Of a DNA stretch of 64,000 nucleotides, positions 44,610-53,478 are shown in pieces; position 1 is the stretch's first letter, and every line of letters begins with the position of its first letter. The notes below the pieces were generated by a model. It saw nothing but the letters and a program-made list of their open reading frames with translations, searched no databases and had not been told where the DNA came from. The translations under genes and the position numbers were made by a program. Source of the stretch: Roseomonas genomospecies 6 (GTDB lineage Bacteria; Pseudomonadota; Alphaproteobacteria; Azospirillales; Azospirillaceae); assembly GCF_008365375.1 (NCBI RefSeq), contig NZ_QOKW01000004.1, positions 248,001-312,000 on the forward strand. Direction: 5' to 3'.

Positions 44610-47600
44610 ATGCTGAGCTCGCTCCAGCCCCGCTCCCGGCCGCCGCTGCGCTGGTCGCATCTGACCAAGAAGGCGCGCTTCGCGCTGATCCTGGCGGCGG
44701 CGATGCTCGTCACCGTTCTGGTTTCCCTGGTCGTCCGCGCCGGCTTCCTGGGTGAGAGCGCGCGCGAGCCGCTGACCGTGGCCGTCGTCGGGCCGCTCAG
44801 CGGGCCGGACGCGGCGCTGGGGCTGGCGCTGCGCAAGGGAGCGGCGCTGCGCGCCGACACCATCAACGCGGCGGGCGGTGTCGCCGGACGCCCGGTGGTG
44901 GTCAAGCCCTTCGACGACGAGGGCGACAAGGGCAAGTCGCTGGAGATCGCCCGGCGCATTTCCAACGACCCGTCCATCCTAGCGGTGATCGGCCACACGC
45001 CGGACGCCACCGACAGCGCGACGGCGATCTACGCCCAGAGGCAGATCCCGCTGATCGCGCCGCGCCCGCTGGTCCGCCCGGCGGACGCGGCCCCCAGCCC
45101 CTGGCTGTTCAGCATCACGCTGGACCGCACGCACGAGACGCGCTTCCTCGCCAACTACGTGCGCAACGTGGTGGGCGAGCCGACCGTCGCCATCGTCCGC
45201 GAGGACAGCGAGCAGGCGGCATCGCAAGCCGGGCAGTTCGACGCGATCCTCCAGCGCTTCGGCACCAGGCTGGTCGGCCAGTGGACCTTCGCGCCGGGCC
45301 GCGGCGGTGCGTCCGCCCTGCCGGCGCTGGCCCAGGCGGTGAAGGAGAAGATGCCGACCGGCGCCGTCGTGGTCATCGGGTCGGCGATGGACAGCGCGCG
45401 GGTGGTGGTGGCGCTACGCGACGCCGGGGTGCGCAACCTGATCGCCGGCAGCTCGGAGATGGCGACGGCGGCCTTCCGCACCGAAATCGTCGCCCAGGCC
45501 CAGGCCAACCCCAAGGCATTGACTCCCGAAGCCTACGGCCACGGCCTGCTGGTGTCCTCGCCCGTGCTGTTCGACACGGCCAACGAGCGGGCGCAGCGCT
45601 TCTACGGCCAGTATGTGAAGCGCTTCAACGCGGTGCCCGACTGGGCGGCGGCGCTGGGCGCGGACGGCGTGGACCTGATCGCCAGCGCTGCTGCCAAAAC
45701 GAACGCCGCCACCGGCAGGCCGGACGGCGAGGCTCTGCGCCGCGCCATCGCCGGCCATGACCGCGCCGAGACCGCCTTCCAGGGCACGGTCGGCACCTGG
45801 ACCTTCGACGCGCGCGGGCAGGCGACCCTGCCGGTGATGATGGCGTCCTACAACGGCCTGAACCCCGTCGCGGCGCTGACACAGTTGCAGCCCATCCGCG
45901 AGGCCGGAGTCTCCAACTTCCTGGAGGAGGTCACCAAGGGCCGGGCGCTCTACGTCAACGACCGCTTCATGTACAAGACGGACGTTATCTACACCGGCGT
46001 CCAGCTCCACGAAATCCGCGACCTGAACCCGGACGCCAACGAGGCGACGCTGAACCTGACGATCTGGTTCCGCTATCGCGGCGCCTTCAACCCGGCGGAC
46101 GTCGTCTTCACCAACGCGGTCAAGCCGGTCGATCTCGGCAAGCCCTACCGCGAGGAGCGCGGCGAGGTCACCACCTACGTCGCCTATCGGATCGAGGGGC
46201 GCTTCGCCCTGAACGTCTTCGACCAGCGCCCGCCCTACGGCAGCCAGACGGTCGGCGTCAGCTTCCGCCACCGGACGCAGAACCGCAACACGGTGATGTT
46301 CGTCACCGACGTGCTGGGCATGGCGCTGGTGGACACCAACGACTTCGTGGAGAAGCTGAAGGCGATGGCCGCGGCGGAGACCGCGTCCGCCGCCGATCCG
46401 AGCCTCGCCGACCGCTTCCGCCGCGCGCTGGAGGGCGAGAGCGAAAGCTCCACCCTGCTCGACCAGCTCCGCGCCAAGCGGGTGCTGGCGCCGTCGCCCG
46501 GCTGGCGCCTGTCGCGCGCCTGGATCTCCCAGGACGTCGCCTCGGTCGGCAGTGAGGGCGATCCGAACTATGTCGGCTTCGGGCGCCCGCAGCCGGACTT
46601 CTCGCGCGTCGATTTCGGCGTGGTCGCGGCACCGGACTCCCCGGCGGCGCGCGACTTCATCCACCGCGACTTCTTCGTCTACATCGCCATCTTCAGCGCG
46701 GTTCTGGCGGTCTTCGCAGCGTTCATGGACCGCCGCGACCGCGGCCAGTTCTGGAAGATCCAGACGCTGTTCATGCGCATCCTGTCCTGGCCGCTGCTGC
46801 TGATGTCCGCCGGCAACATCGCGCTGGATCAGGCGGTGGCCGCGCTGCCGCCCAGCGGGACCGCCATGGTGGTGAACGGCATCGACGTGCTGTGGTGGAT
46901 CGTGCCGGCCATCCTGGTGGACCGGACGATGGAGCGTTTCGTCTGGACCCCCCTGGAGATCCGCACCCAGCGCAAGATCCCCGGCATCGTCCGCCGCTTC
47001 TCCACGCTGATCGTCTTCGGCTTCGCCGGCTGCGGCATCATCGCCTTCGTGCTGAAGCAGCCGATCACCAGCCTGCTCGCCGCCTCCGGCCTCGTCGGCA
47101 TGGTCATCGGCCTCGCCATCCAGGCCAACATCGCGAACGTCTTCTCCGGCATCATCCTGAACATCGAACGCCCGTTCCAGATCGGCGACAGCATCCAGAT
47201 CACCGACGTGGTGCGCGGCGTCGTGGTGGACATGACATGGCGGACGGTGCGGATACGCAACGTCGCCGGCTTCATCGTCGCCATGCCCAACGCCAAGGTG
47301 TCGGAGGCGACCGTCGTCAATTTCAGCGCGGTCGAACGGGTGTCGATGAAGCTGGAATACTACGCCGACGCCCGCCACGACCCGGGCCGGATGGGCGGCC
47401 TGCTGACCAACGCGCTTCAGACCGCCGACAAGGTGCTTCCCAGCGCCACCGGCGGCCCGCCCTTCGTCCGCTACGACGGCATCCGCGGCGTCAACGGCCA
47501 GTGGCTGTGCAAGTACAACCTGTTCTTCTGGGTCGAGGACTACGACGCCACCTTCGTCGTGCCGGAACTGGTCTGGCGGTCCGTCTACCGCACGCTGGCC

Positions 47601-47693
47601 GAGGCCGGCATCGAGCCGACCCCGCCCGACCTGATGGACGCCGCCGGCCCCGCCGCCGCGGTCAATGCCCAGCGCAAGGCGGTTCCGGCATGA
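44610..47693 (+). CDS. Solute-binding protein / beta-sandwich / MscS channel fusion
   Basis: A 1027-residue inner-membrane protein. One helix (about 23-43) is followed by a periplasmic type I (LivJ-like) ligand-binding domain, about 55-425 (AVVGPLSGPDAALGLALRKG, NAAGGVAGRPVVV, AVIGH). A beta domain (about 430-600) has YTGVQLHEIRDLNPD, TIWFRYRGAFNPADV and RPPYGSQTVGVSF, which recall the extracellular domain of pentameric ligand-gated channels (PYGSQ where those have PFDxQ). Then come about five helices (688-850) and the MscS core ASGLVGMVIGLAIQANIANV, ERPFQIGDSI and MPNAKVSEA. The channel, ligand domain and anchor are seen. The pLGIC-like part and ligand gating are inference. It starts the row that leads into the TssJLM-like genes. 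Confidence 0.85.
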   Translation: MLSSLQPRSRPPLRWSHLTKKARFALILAAAMLVTVLVSLVVRAGFLGESAREPLTVAVVGPLSGPDAALGLALRKGAALRADTINAAGGVAGRPVVVKPFDDEGDKGKSLEIARRISNDPSILAVIGHTPDATDSATAIYAQRQIPLIAPRPLVRPADAAPSPWLFSITLDRTHETRFLANYVRNVVGEPTVAIVREDSEQAASQAGQFDAILQRFGTRLVGQWTFAPGRGGASALPALAQAVKEKMPTGAVVVIGSAMDSARVVVALRDAGVRNLIAGSSEMATAAFRTEIVAQAQANPKALTPEAYGHGLLVSSPVLFDTANERAQRFYGQYVKRFNAVPDWAAALGADGVDLIASAAAKTNAATGRPDGEALRRAIAGHDRAETAFQGTVGTWTFDARGQATLPVMMASYNGLNPVAALTQLQPIREAGVSNFLEEVTKGRALYVNDRFMYKTDVIYTGVQLHEIRDLNPDANEATLNLTIWFRYRGAFNPADVVFTNAVKPVDLGKPYREERGEVTTYVAYRIEGRFALNVFDQRPPYGSQTVGVSFRHRTQNRNTVMFVTDVLGMALVDTNDFVEKLKAMAAAETASAADPSLADRFRRALEGESESSTLLDQLRAKRVLAPSPGWRLSRAWISQDVASVGSEGDPNYVGFGRPQPDFSRVDFGVVAAPDSPAARDFIHRDFFVYIAIFSAVLAVFAAFMDRRDRGQFWKIQTLFMRILSWPLLLMSAGNIALDQAVAALPPSGTAMVVNGIDVLWWIVPAILVDRTMERFVWTPLEIRTQRKIPGIVRRFSTLIVFGFAGCGIIAFVLKQPITSLLAASGLVGMVIGLAIQANIANVFSGIILNIERPFQIGDSIQITDVVRGVVVDMTWRTVRIRNVAGFIVAMPNAKVSEATVVNFSAVERVSMKLEYYADARHDPGRMGGLLTNALQTADKVLPSATGGPPFVRYDGIRGVNGQWLCKYNLFFWVEDYDATFVVPELVWRSVYRTLAEAGIEPTPPDLMDAAGPAAAVNAQRKAVPA

Positions 47694-48097
47694 GCAGGCC
47701 CGGCATGGACAGGAAGATTCCGATGATCCGAACCCTGATCGCCGCGGCGGCGCTGCTGCCGGTCCTGCTCGCCGGGACGGGCTGCGCGCCGCTCAACTCG
47801 TCCGGTCCCGCGGCGATCCTGGAGAAGGTGGCCGACGGCGATTACGACGTGGGCATCCGCTACCCCGCCAAGCGCGCCCGCTACGTGATGATCGTGGAGG
47901 AGGACGAGGACAGCTTCGTCCTGACCAACCGCCCCGCCGCGGGCCGGGAAACCGAAGCCGCTCCGGCACCGGTGGCCCAGCCGCAACGGAACGACCGCGT
48001 GCTGGCCCCCTGCGCGGAGGCGACCGGCAACTGGTACCGCCACACCCCGGCGGGCTACGTCTGCGCCGGCCAATCGGCGCCGGGCACGGGTGGCTGA
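47690..48097 (+). CDS. Small lipoprotein of unknown function
   Basis: A 135-residue protein with a lipobox LAGTGC after a hydrophobic stretch LIAAAALLPVLLAG. The mature part starts APLNSSGPAAILEKVADGDYDVGIRY when read in pieces, and has two further cysteines (CAEATGNWYRHTP, YVCAGQ). It overlaps the channel-fusion gene by 4 bases (ATGA). A start at 47723 (MIRTLIA) has a better AGGAAG site and would give the same mature lipoprotein. The family is not recognised. The next gene is a second lipoprotein that resembles TssJ. Confidence 0.72.
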   Translation: MSRPGMDRKIPMIRTLIAAAALLPVLLAGTGCAPLNSSGPAAILEKVADGDYDVGIRYPAKRARYVMIVEEDEDSFVLTNRPAAGRETEAAPAPVAQPQRNDRVLAPCAEATGNWYRHTPAGYVCAGQSAPGTGG

Positions 48098-48098
48098 C

Positions 48099-48563
48099 GT
48101 GAAACGCCTCGCGATGGCCCTGGCCCTCACACTCACCGGCTGCGCCGCGGGCGCCCCTGCGCCCCGCATGGGGAGCGCCGACGCCCCCGTGCTCCGCATC
48201 GTCGCCGAGCCCGACGCCAACGGACGACGCCCGGTGGCGGTCGATGTGGTGCGGGTCGCCGAACCGGCGCTGGCCGGGCGGCTCGCCGGGCTGGACGCCG
48301 CAAGCTGGTTCCGCGACCGGGAGAGGCTGAGCGCCGAGGCCGGAAGCCGGATCGCCATCGCCTCCTGGGAAATGGTGCCGGGCCAGAGCGTGCTTCTGCA
48401 CAGCCTGCCCCCCTTCGCCGCAACCCCGTCCGCGACGGTCGTCTACGCGCTGTACGGCGCGCCCGGCGTCCACCGGCAGGCGCTGGACGGTGCCGGCGCC
48501 CTGGACGTGCGGCTGGGGCGGGAGACCTTCACCGTGGCTCCGTTGACGGAGGAAACGCCGTGA
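48099..48563 (+). CDS. TssJ-like lipoprotein
   Basis: A 154-residue lipoprotein with signal (V)KRLAMALALTLTGC. The mature part follows the plan of TssJ/SciN: NGRRPVAVDVVRV, then RLAGLDAASWFRDRERLS where TssJ has the FxxADFFxLxD helix, then SWEMVPGQSVLLHSLP where it has the LxPGE strand. It would sit at the inner face of the outer membrane and hold the TssM-like protein. It is followed by TssL- and TssM-like genes with overlaps. Start is a GTG at 48099, two bases after the previous stop. A GTG at 48090 is possible. The homology is a judgement on pattern and context. Confidence 0.65.
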   Translation: MKRLAMALALTLTGCAAGAPAPRMGSADAPVLRIVAEPDANGRRPVAVDVVRVAEPALAGRLAGLDAASWFRDRERLSAEAGSRIAIASWEMVPGQSVLLHSLPPFAATPSATVVYALYGAPGVHRQALDGAGALDVRLGRETFTVAPLTEETP

Positions 48564-49303
48564 CCGTTCAACTCGCACAGGCCCAACTCGCCCAGGCCCA
48601 ACCCAATCAGGCGCCAAAACTGCCCCCCGCAGCGCCCAGGCCCGCCGGCACCCTGGCCCTGTTCCGCGCCTTTCAGGAGGACCTGCTCGCCGGCTGCGCC
48701 GACGCGCAGGCCCCGGCGGGAGCGGTGGCCGACCGTCTGGTCGCCACGCTCCACGGGATGAGCGGGGCGGCGGTCGCCCAAGGACCGGCGGCGCACGGCA
48801 CGGTGGTCAAGGCGGTCTTCGCCATGGCGATGCTGGCCGACCGCGCGCTGACCCAGACGCGGCCCGCCGATGCCGTGGTCTCCACCCGTCTGTTCGGCGC
48901 GAACGCCTCCCTCCAGACCCTGTTCGTGCAGGCCGACGACCTGATCCGCCAAGGCGCCAAGGCCGACCGCGCGCTGGCCGCCGTCTATCTCGCCGCCCTG
49001 GCGCTGGGCTTCCCGGAGGATGCGCAGGCGACCGCCCGCCGTCCGGCGCTGCACCGCATCGTCGTCGGCGAACGCGCCGCGCCCGACCGTCCCAGCCCGC
49101 AAGCCTGCGATCCACCCCCGGGTGCCGTGCCCGGCTACGCGGCGCCGTCCGGACGCCGCTGGTGGTGGGCGGTCGGAGGGACCGCGGTGCTGTTTCTCGT
49201 GGTCTCGCACCTGCTGTGGACCGGCGCCGTCGGGGATATCCAGCGCGACCTGAGCGGCGCCCGCGCCGCGGTCGAGGACATGGGGCTGTCATGGTCCTAC
49301 TGA
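48560..49303 (+). CDS. TssL/DotU-like inner-membrane protein
   Basis: A 247-residue protein. The helical cytoplasmic domain (about 30-175) ends in VYLAALALGFPEDAQ, the counterpart of the LLLGFxGRY segment of DotU/TssL. A single membrane helix near the C-terminus (about 200-220) follows, giving the tail-anchored form expected. GTG start with GGAGGAAACGCC, overlapping TssJ by 4 bases; its own end overlaps TssM by 13. It should dimerise and bind the TssM-like protein. No peptidoglycan-binding OmpA domain is attached. Confidence 0.65.
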   Translation: MTVQLAQAQLAQAQPNQAPKLPPAAPRPAGTLALFRAFQEDLLAGCADAQAPAGAVADRLVATLHGMSGAAVAQGPAAHGTVVKAVFAMAMLADRALTQTRPADAVVSTRLFGANASLQTLFVQADDLIRQGAKADRALAAVYLAALALGFPEDAQATARRPALHRIVVGERAAPDRPSPQACDPPPGAVPGYAAPSGRRWWWAVGGTAVLFLVVSHLLWTGAVGDIQRDLSGARAAVEDMGLSWSY

Positions 49304-52300
49304 TCCTGACGCTGGAGCTGGTGCTCTCCACCATCGGCTCCGCCATCGTCTATCTTCTGTCCCTGGCCGTCACGCTGGCGCCCTACGCGCTGCTGGCGCT
49401 GCCGCTCTACATCTTCTACCGCCTCGCCCGGTCGGTCTTGCCGAAGCTGCGCCGCTGGCGGCGCAAGCCCGCCGCCAAGGCCACCGGCAGGAAGGCGCCC
49501 GCACGCAGGGCCGCCCCGCCGGCACCGCTGCGCGTCCGCGCCGAGGCGCCTCCCCCCACGAAGGCCGCCGCCAGCACGCCGCCCCTCGCCCGCATTTACG
49601 GTGAGGGTCTGGACATCCTGACGCGGCAGATGCGCGGTCCCCTGCGCCGCGGCGACATCCCCTGGTTCCTGGCCTTCGGCGTCGGCGGCCCGGCCCTGCT
49701 CGCCACCGACCCGACCCATGTCCGCTGGCCCGAGGACGGCAACGGCGAGCAGGGCTGCTGGTGGTTCTGCGAGGGGGCCGCGATCCTGCACGCCGGCGCC
49801 GATTCCGCCGACGGCTCCCGGCTGGCCGAGTCCTGGCCGACACTGGTCGCGGCGGTGCGCAAAAGGCCGATGCGCCGCCCGCTGGACGGCGTCCTTCTGA
49901 TGGTCGGCGCCGACGAGCTGCGCGCCGCCGCCGAGCGCCCCGGCCCGCGCGAGGCGCTTGCCAAGCGGGGCGCCGCCCTGCGCGAACGGCTGCGGACTCT
50001 GCGCGACGGCCTCGGCATGGTCTGCCCGGTGCATGTGGTCGTGGTGCGGGCGGAGGCTCTGGACGGCTTCGCCGATCTCTGCGCCGCGATGCCCTCGGCC
50101 ATGCTGGACGGCGTGCTGGGATGGACGAATCCCCAGGACTGGATGCAGCCCTTCGAACCGCGCCGCATCGACGAGGCGTTCGACGCCATCGCCGCCGACC
50201 TCGCCCTGCTGGAGGCGGACGCCTTCGCCGCCGGGACCGCCGGGGTGCGTCTGCCGCTGCTGCCCGCGTCCCTGGACCGGCTGCGCCACCCGCTGGCCCT
50301 GTTCCTGGACGGCGTTCTGGGTGGGGATGACCAAGCGGAGCCCTTCCCCCTGCGCGGCATCGCCCTGACCGGAGCCTACGCACCGGCCACCGGCGGACGC
50401 CGCCCGGTCTTCGCGCGCGACCTGCTGCCGGGCCGGGCCTTCGCCGACTCCGGCTATGGCCGGCCCTCCGACGCCGCCTATCGGCACGCCCACAAGCGCC
50501 GCCGGATGGCGCAGGCCGCGCTGGCCGCCTCGGTCGCCGGCCTGTCGGTCGCCGCGTGGCAGGGCGTCTCCAGCGTGTCCGCCGGAAGCCCGGCGGTCGA
50601 ATCCGCCACCGCCGACCTGCGCCGGGCTCTGCTGGCGCGCGACGCCGTCACCGACGCGCCGTTGGTCGGTCGGGTGATCGCCGCCACGGCGGTGATGGAG
50701 CGCAGCCGCCTCGCCACGCCGCTGCTGCCGACCTCGCTGTTCAGCGGCTTCGACGAGGACAAGAAGCGGCTCGCCTCCGTTACCCTGCGCCGGGCGGTGC
50801 TGCGGCCGATCCGCGACGCGTTGCTGCCCAGCGCCACCATGGCCGACCTGCCGCCGATCACCAACCCGCAGCGGGTGGAGGATCTGCCCGCCTTCCACCG
50901 GCTGGCCGAGCAGCTCGACCGCATCGGCGGGCGGCGCGACGCGCTGGAGCGCTACGACCGCTTCCGCCGGAACAGCGGCTTCGACGAGCTGAACGCCCTG
51001 GCCGGAAGCGTGTACGGCGCCGTTCCCAAGCCGTCGATGGCGGCCACCGACGGATACATCACCCGCATCGCCGCGGGCGCCGACCTGCCCAACCTGGACG
51101 CCCGGACCATCGCCGTGGCGGTGCGGGCGGAGTCGGTGCAGCTCGCCGCGCCGTTGGCCGAGGAGTTGTATGGCCGCAACCCGTTGATGCTGCGGGCGCA
51201 GGCCCTCGCCGAGCGGCTCCGCGGCCTGCCGGAAGCTCCGACCGCCGAGGACGTGGACGACGTCCGCCGGCTGACCGACGCCGTGGCCGAAGCCGCGAAC
51301 CGGCCCATCGCCGCCGCCTTGCAGGACCCCGCGCGCGGGCTGCCGGATGCGATCCGGGTGATGCTCCAGAAGGCTGCGATCGCCGACCTGCCGGGGCGGG
51401 ACACCACCGACCGCATCACCGAGGCCCTGTCCACCGCCGCCACGTCCGCCCGCGCCGCCGTCCTGGCGCTGGAGGCGCCGCCGGTCGGCGCGCTGTTCAC
51501 GGTGGGGGACGGTGGAACGCTGGCCCTGAACCCGGCGGTCGCCGCCCTGCCGGACGCCATGGCCGCGGCCCTTCCGGCCAAGCCGCCCGAAGCCCCGCCC
51601 GTGGAGGCCGCCAAGCCCTCTGAGACGAAGCCCGCCCAGCCAAAGCCAAACGAGCCGAAGCCCGTCATCCCCACACCCGAGCCGGCAAAGCCGGTTGCGG
51701 TGGTGCCGCCCCCGCCGCCCGCCCCGCCGCCCGTCATCACGGAGGAACCCGCCGTCGTGGCCCGGTTGCCGCTCCCGCCGAGGATGCCTGCGGAGGCGCC
51801 GCCGGCCCCGGATGGCGAGGCCGCCCTGTCGAAGCTCGCCACGGCCTTTTCGCAGACATTGGCCGGACGCTTTCCCTTCGTCCGCCCCGAACAGGCGCGC
51901 GGCGCCCCCGACGCCGATCCTCAGGACGTCCGCCGCTTCTACCGGCAGCTCGACGAACAGAGGGCGACGGTCATGAGGGTGGCGACGCCCGAGATCGCCG
52001 CCTTCATGGAGCGGATGGAGGCGGTCCGCCCCGTTCTGGAGGCCGTCGCCCGCCCCGCGCCCGTTAACGTTCGCGTCACCTACGGCGCCAACCCCGCGCA
52101 GGAGGTCGGGGCGGAGCACATCATCGACTGGTCGATCCGGTCCGGGGCCGGCTCGGTCGGTGCCGCGTCCAACGGCGGAACGCTGGCCTGGACGCCGGGG
52201 CAGCCGGTGCTGCTGAGCTTCCGCTGGGCCGCCGGCTCGCCCTTCCGCCCGAAGGGGGCGGCGGCCAGCGAGGCCGCGGCGGCGGCCGGCGACACGCTGA

Positions 52301-52527
52301 CCCTGGTGGAGCGCGGGCCGTGGGCGCTGCTGCGCCTGCTGAAGAACCGCACCCCCTCGCCGTCGCGGGACGGCCTGCTGCTGCGCGTGGCCCTGCCGAC
52401 TCAGACCATCGGCGGGGAGGCCGTGCGGGACACCGTCCTCTTCCTGGGGGCGTCGATCAGCGCCGGTTCGCGGACCGAGCTTCCGGCGCGCGCCTTCGAC
52501 CTGCCGGCAGGTTTCCCTCATAGGTAG
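49291..52527 (+). CDS. TssM/IcmF-like protein lacking Walker A
   Basis: A 1078-residue protein with the TssM plan. Two membrane helices lie in the first 45 residues, followed by a basic linker. An IcmF cytoplasmic domain (about 100-350) has CWWFCEGAAILHAG, RPLDGVLLMVGADEL and CPVHVVVVRAEALDGF. A third helix lies at about 406-430. A long periplasmic helical region, a Pro-rich insert (about 763-818) and a C-terminal beta domain follow. The last holds the hallmark GPWALLRLL at about 1009. Where TssM has GxxGxGKT this protein has GVGGPALLA, so nucleotide binding is doubtful. It is the last of the JLM trio. No TssB/C/H/I/K/F/G gene is in the window. Confidence 0.75.
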   Translation: MVLLILTLELVLSTIGSAIVYLLSLAVTLAPYALLALPLYIFYRLARSVLPKLRRWRRKPAAKATGRKAPARRAAPPAPLRVRAEAPPPTKAAASTPPLARIYGEGLDILTRQMRGPLRRGDIPWFLAFGVGGPALLATDPTHVRWPEDGNGEQGCWWFCEGAAILHAGADSADGSRLAESWPTLVAAVRKRPMRRPLDGVLLMVGADELRAAAERPGPREALAKRGAALRERLRTLRDGLGMVCPVHVVVVRAEALDGFADLCAAMPSAMLDGVLGWTNPQDWMQPFEPRRIDEAFDAIAADLALLEADAFAAGTAGVRLPLLPASLDRLRHPLALFLDGVLGGDDQAEPFPLRGIALTGAYAPATGGRRPVFARDLLPGRAFADSGYGRPSDAAYRHAHKRRRMAQAALAASVAGLSVAAWQGVSSVSAGSPAVESATADLRRALLARDAVTDAPLVGRVIAATAVMERSRLATPLLPTSLFSGFDEDKKRLASVTLRRAVLRPIRDALLPSATMADLPPITNPQRVEDLPAFHRLAEQLDRIGGRRDALERYDRFRRNSGFDELNALAGSVYGAVPKPSMAATDGYITRIAAGADLPNLDARTIAVAVRAESVQLAAPLAEELYGRNPLMLRAQALAERLRGLPEAPTAEDVDDVRRLTDAVAEAANRPIAAALQDPARGLPDAIRVMLQKAAIADLPGRDTTDRITEALSTAATSARAAVLALEAPPVGALFTVGDGGTLALNPAVAALPDAMAAALPAKPPEAPPVEAAKPSETKPAQPKPNEPKPVIPTPEPAKPVAVVPPPPPAPPPVITEEPAVVARLPLPPRMPAEAPPAPDGEAALSKLATAFSQTLAGRFPFVRPEQARGAPDADPQDVRRFYRQLDEQRATVMRVATPEIAAFMERMEAVRPVLEAVARPAPVNVRVTYGANPAQEVGAEHIIDWSIRSGAGSVGAASNGGTLAWTPGQPVLLSFRWAAGSPFRPKGAAASEAAAAAGDTLTLVERGPWALLRLLKNRTPSPSRDGLLLRVALPTQTIGGEAVRDTVLFLGASISAGSRTELPARAFDLPAGFPHR

Positions 52528-52906
52528 AAAGTTTCGTTATACAAAGAAAAACTCATGATGAACTTTGTCACATTTGGCTTCGATATGACGCATGTTCCAA
52601 CAAAAACAAGAACGCATACGTCTGGCATTTAATGCGTTGTTAAGTACTAAAAAGGTATCAAGTCCTTAAGGCGCATTGGATCGTCGGGTCGGTATTGTCT
52701 GCCCGACGAGCACCCCGAGAAGGACTTTTCAATTCTGCAACAGCAATAGGGGCATTCTTTTTTCAACCGCCAAACGGCGGTTGATTGTTGATGTCTTATC
52801 TCTTTCGAAGCGCTCGGCCCGCGATGTGACGCATCCAAAAACGTGTGTTTCCCAGACCGTTCTCCACCTGAACTCAACCTCCCTGACCTTCGAAAGGCTT
52901 CGGATC
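52528..52906. other. A/T-rich intergenic region with two hairpins
   Basis: No credible gene fits in this 379-base stretch. It is notably A/T-rich after the TssM-like stop. A loose inverted repeat TCGTCGGG...CCCGACGA (about 52680-52709) and a perfect 9-bp stem with a 4-base loop (52763-52784) are present. The T-run lies before the second stem, not after it, so a standard terminator is not supported on either strand. Promoter activity for the second half of the locus is plausible. Confidence 0.6.
52763..52784. repeat. Perfect hairpin, 9-bp stem
   Basis: TCAACCGCC and GGCGGTTGA pair perfectly around AAAC. It follows a TTCTTTTTT stretch. It may be an operator or an RNA element in the leader of the DUF697 gene 122 bases downstream. 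Confidence 0.6.
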
Positions 52907-53422
52907 ATGGTAGACCGTAAGAAGCGTGCCCAGGACCTGATCAAGTATCACAGCTATGCCTCGGGCGCCTTCGGGCTCATTCCCGTCCCCGGCGCGGACG
53001 TCGCCGCGGTCAGCGTGGCCCAGCTCAACCTGATCCACAAGCTGGCGAAGCTGTATGAGGTCGAGTTCGCGCAGGAACGCACCCGCGCCATCATCGGCGC
53101 GCTGGTTGGCGGCGTCATGCCCGGCGCCCTCAGCTCCAGCGTGCTGGGCTCCGCGGTGAAGGCCGTTCCGTTCATCGGCACCGCGCTGGGCGTGGCGGTG
53201 ATGCCGGCCCTGTCGCTGGCCGCCACCCAGGCGCTGGGCCGCGTATTCGCGCAGCATTTCGAAACCGGCGGCACGCTGCTGGACTTCGACGTGGACGCGA
53301 TGCGCGAGCATTTCCGCAAGGAGTTCGAGGCCGCCAGGAACGAGGCTGCCAAAAATGAAACCGACGGCGCTCCCGCCGAGGCCCCGCAGATGGAAGAGCA
53401 GCCGGCCCAGAAGGCCGGTTAA
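52907..53422 (+). CDS. DUF697/YcjF-like membrane protein
   Basis: A 171-residue protein with the DUF697 pattern: IKYHSYASGAFGLIPVPGAD, VAQLNLIHKLAKLYEVEF, then AIIGALVGGVMPGALSSSVL and the membrane part VPFIGTALGVAVMPALSLAA. The C-terminus is charged and Glu/Ala-rich. DUF697 regions often follow a GTPase domain but here stand alone. It opens the second half of the locus, after the A/T-rich gap. The start with MVDRKK is chosen over the long frame upstream, which reads through non-coding DNA. Confidence 0.8.
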   Translation: MVDRKKRAQDLIKYHSYASGAFGLIPVPGADVAAVSVAQLNLIHKLAKLYEVEFAQERTRAIIGALVGGVMPGALSSSVLGSAVKAVPFIGTALGVAVMPALSLAATQALGRVFAQHFETGGTLLDFDVDAMREHFRKEFEAARNEAAKNETDGAPAEAPQMEEQPAQKAG

Positions 53423-53478
53423 GGGCGCGACGCCAGGGCGCCGGGTAAAGAGGTCCGGGCAATAAGGGAAGCATCGCC

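Noticed and set aside
48099-52527. Calling a complete type VI secretion system
   Set aside because: Only TssJ-, TssL- and TssM-like genes are present. No sheath, tube, spike, baseplate or ClpV gene exists in the window.
52763-52784. Hairpin as a Rho-independent terminator
   Set aside because: The T-run precedes the stem on the plus strand and gives an A-run after it on the minus strand. Neither is the required order.
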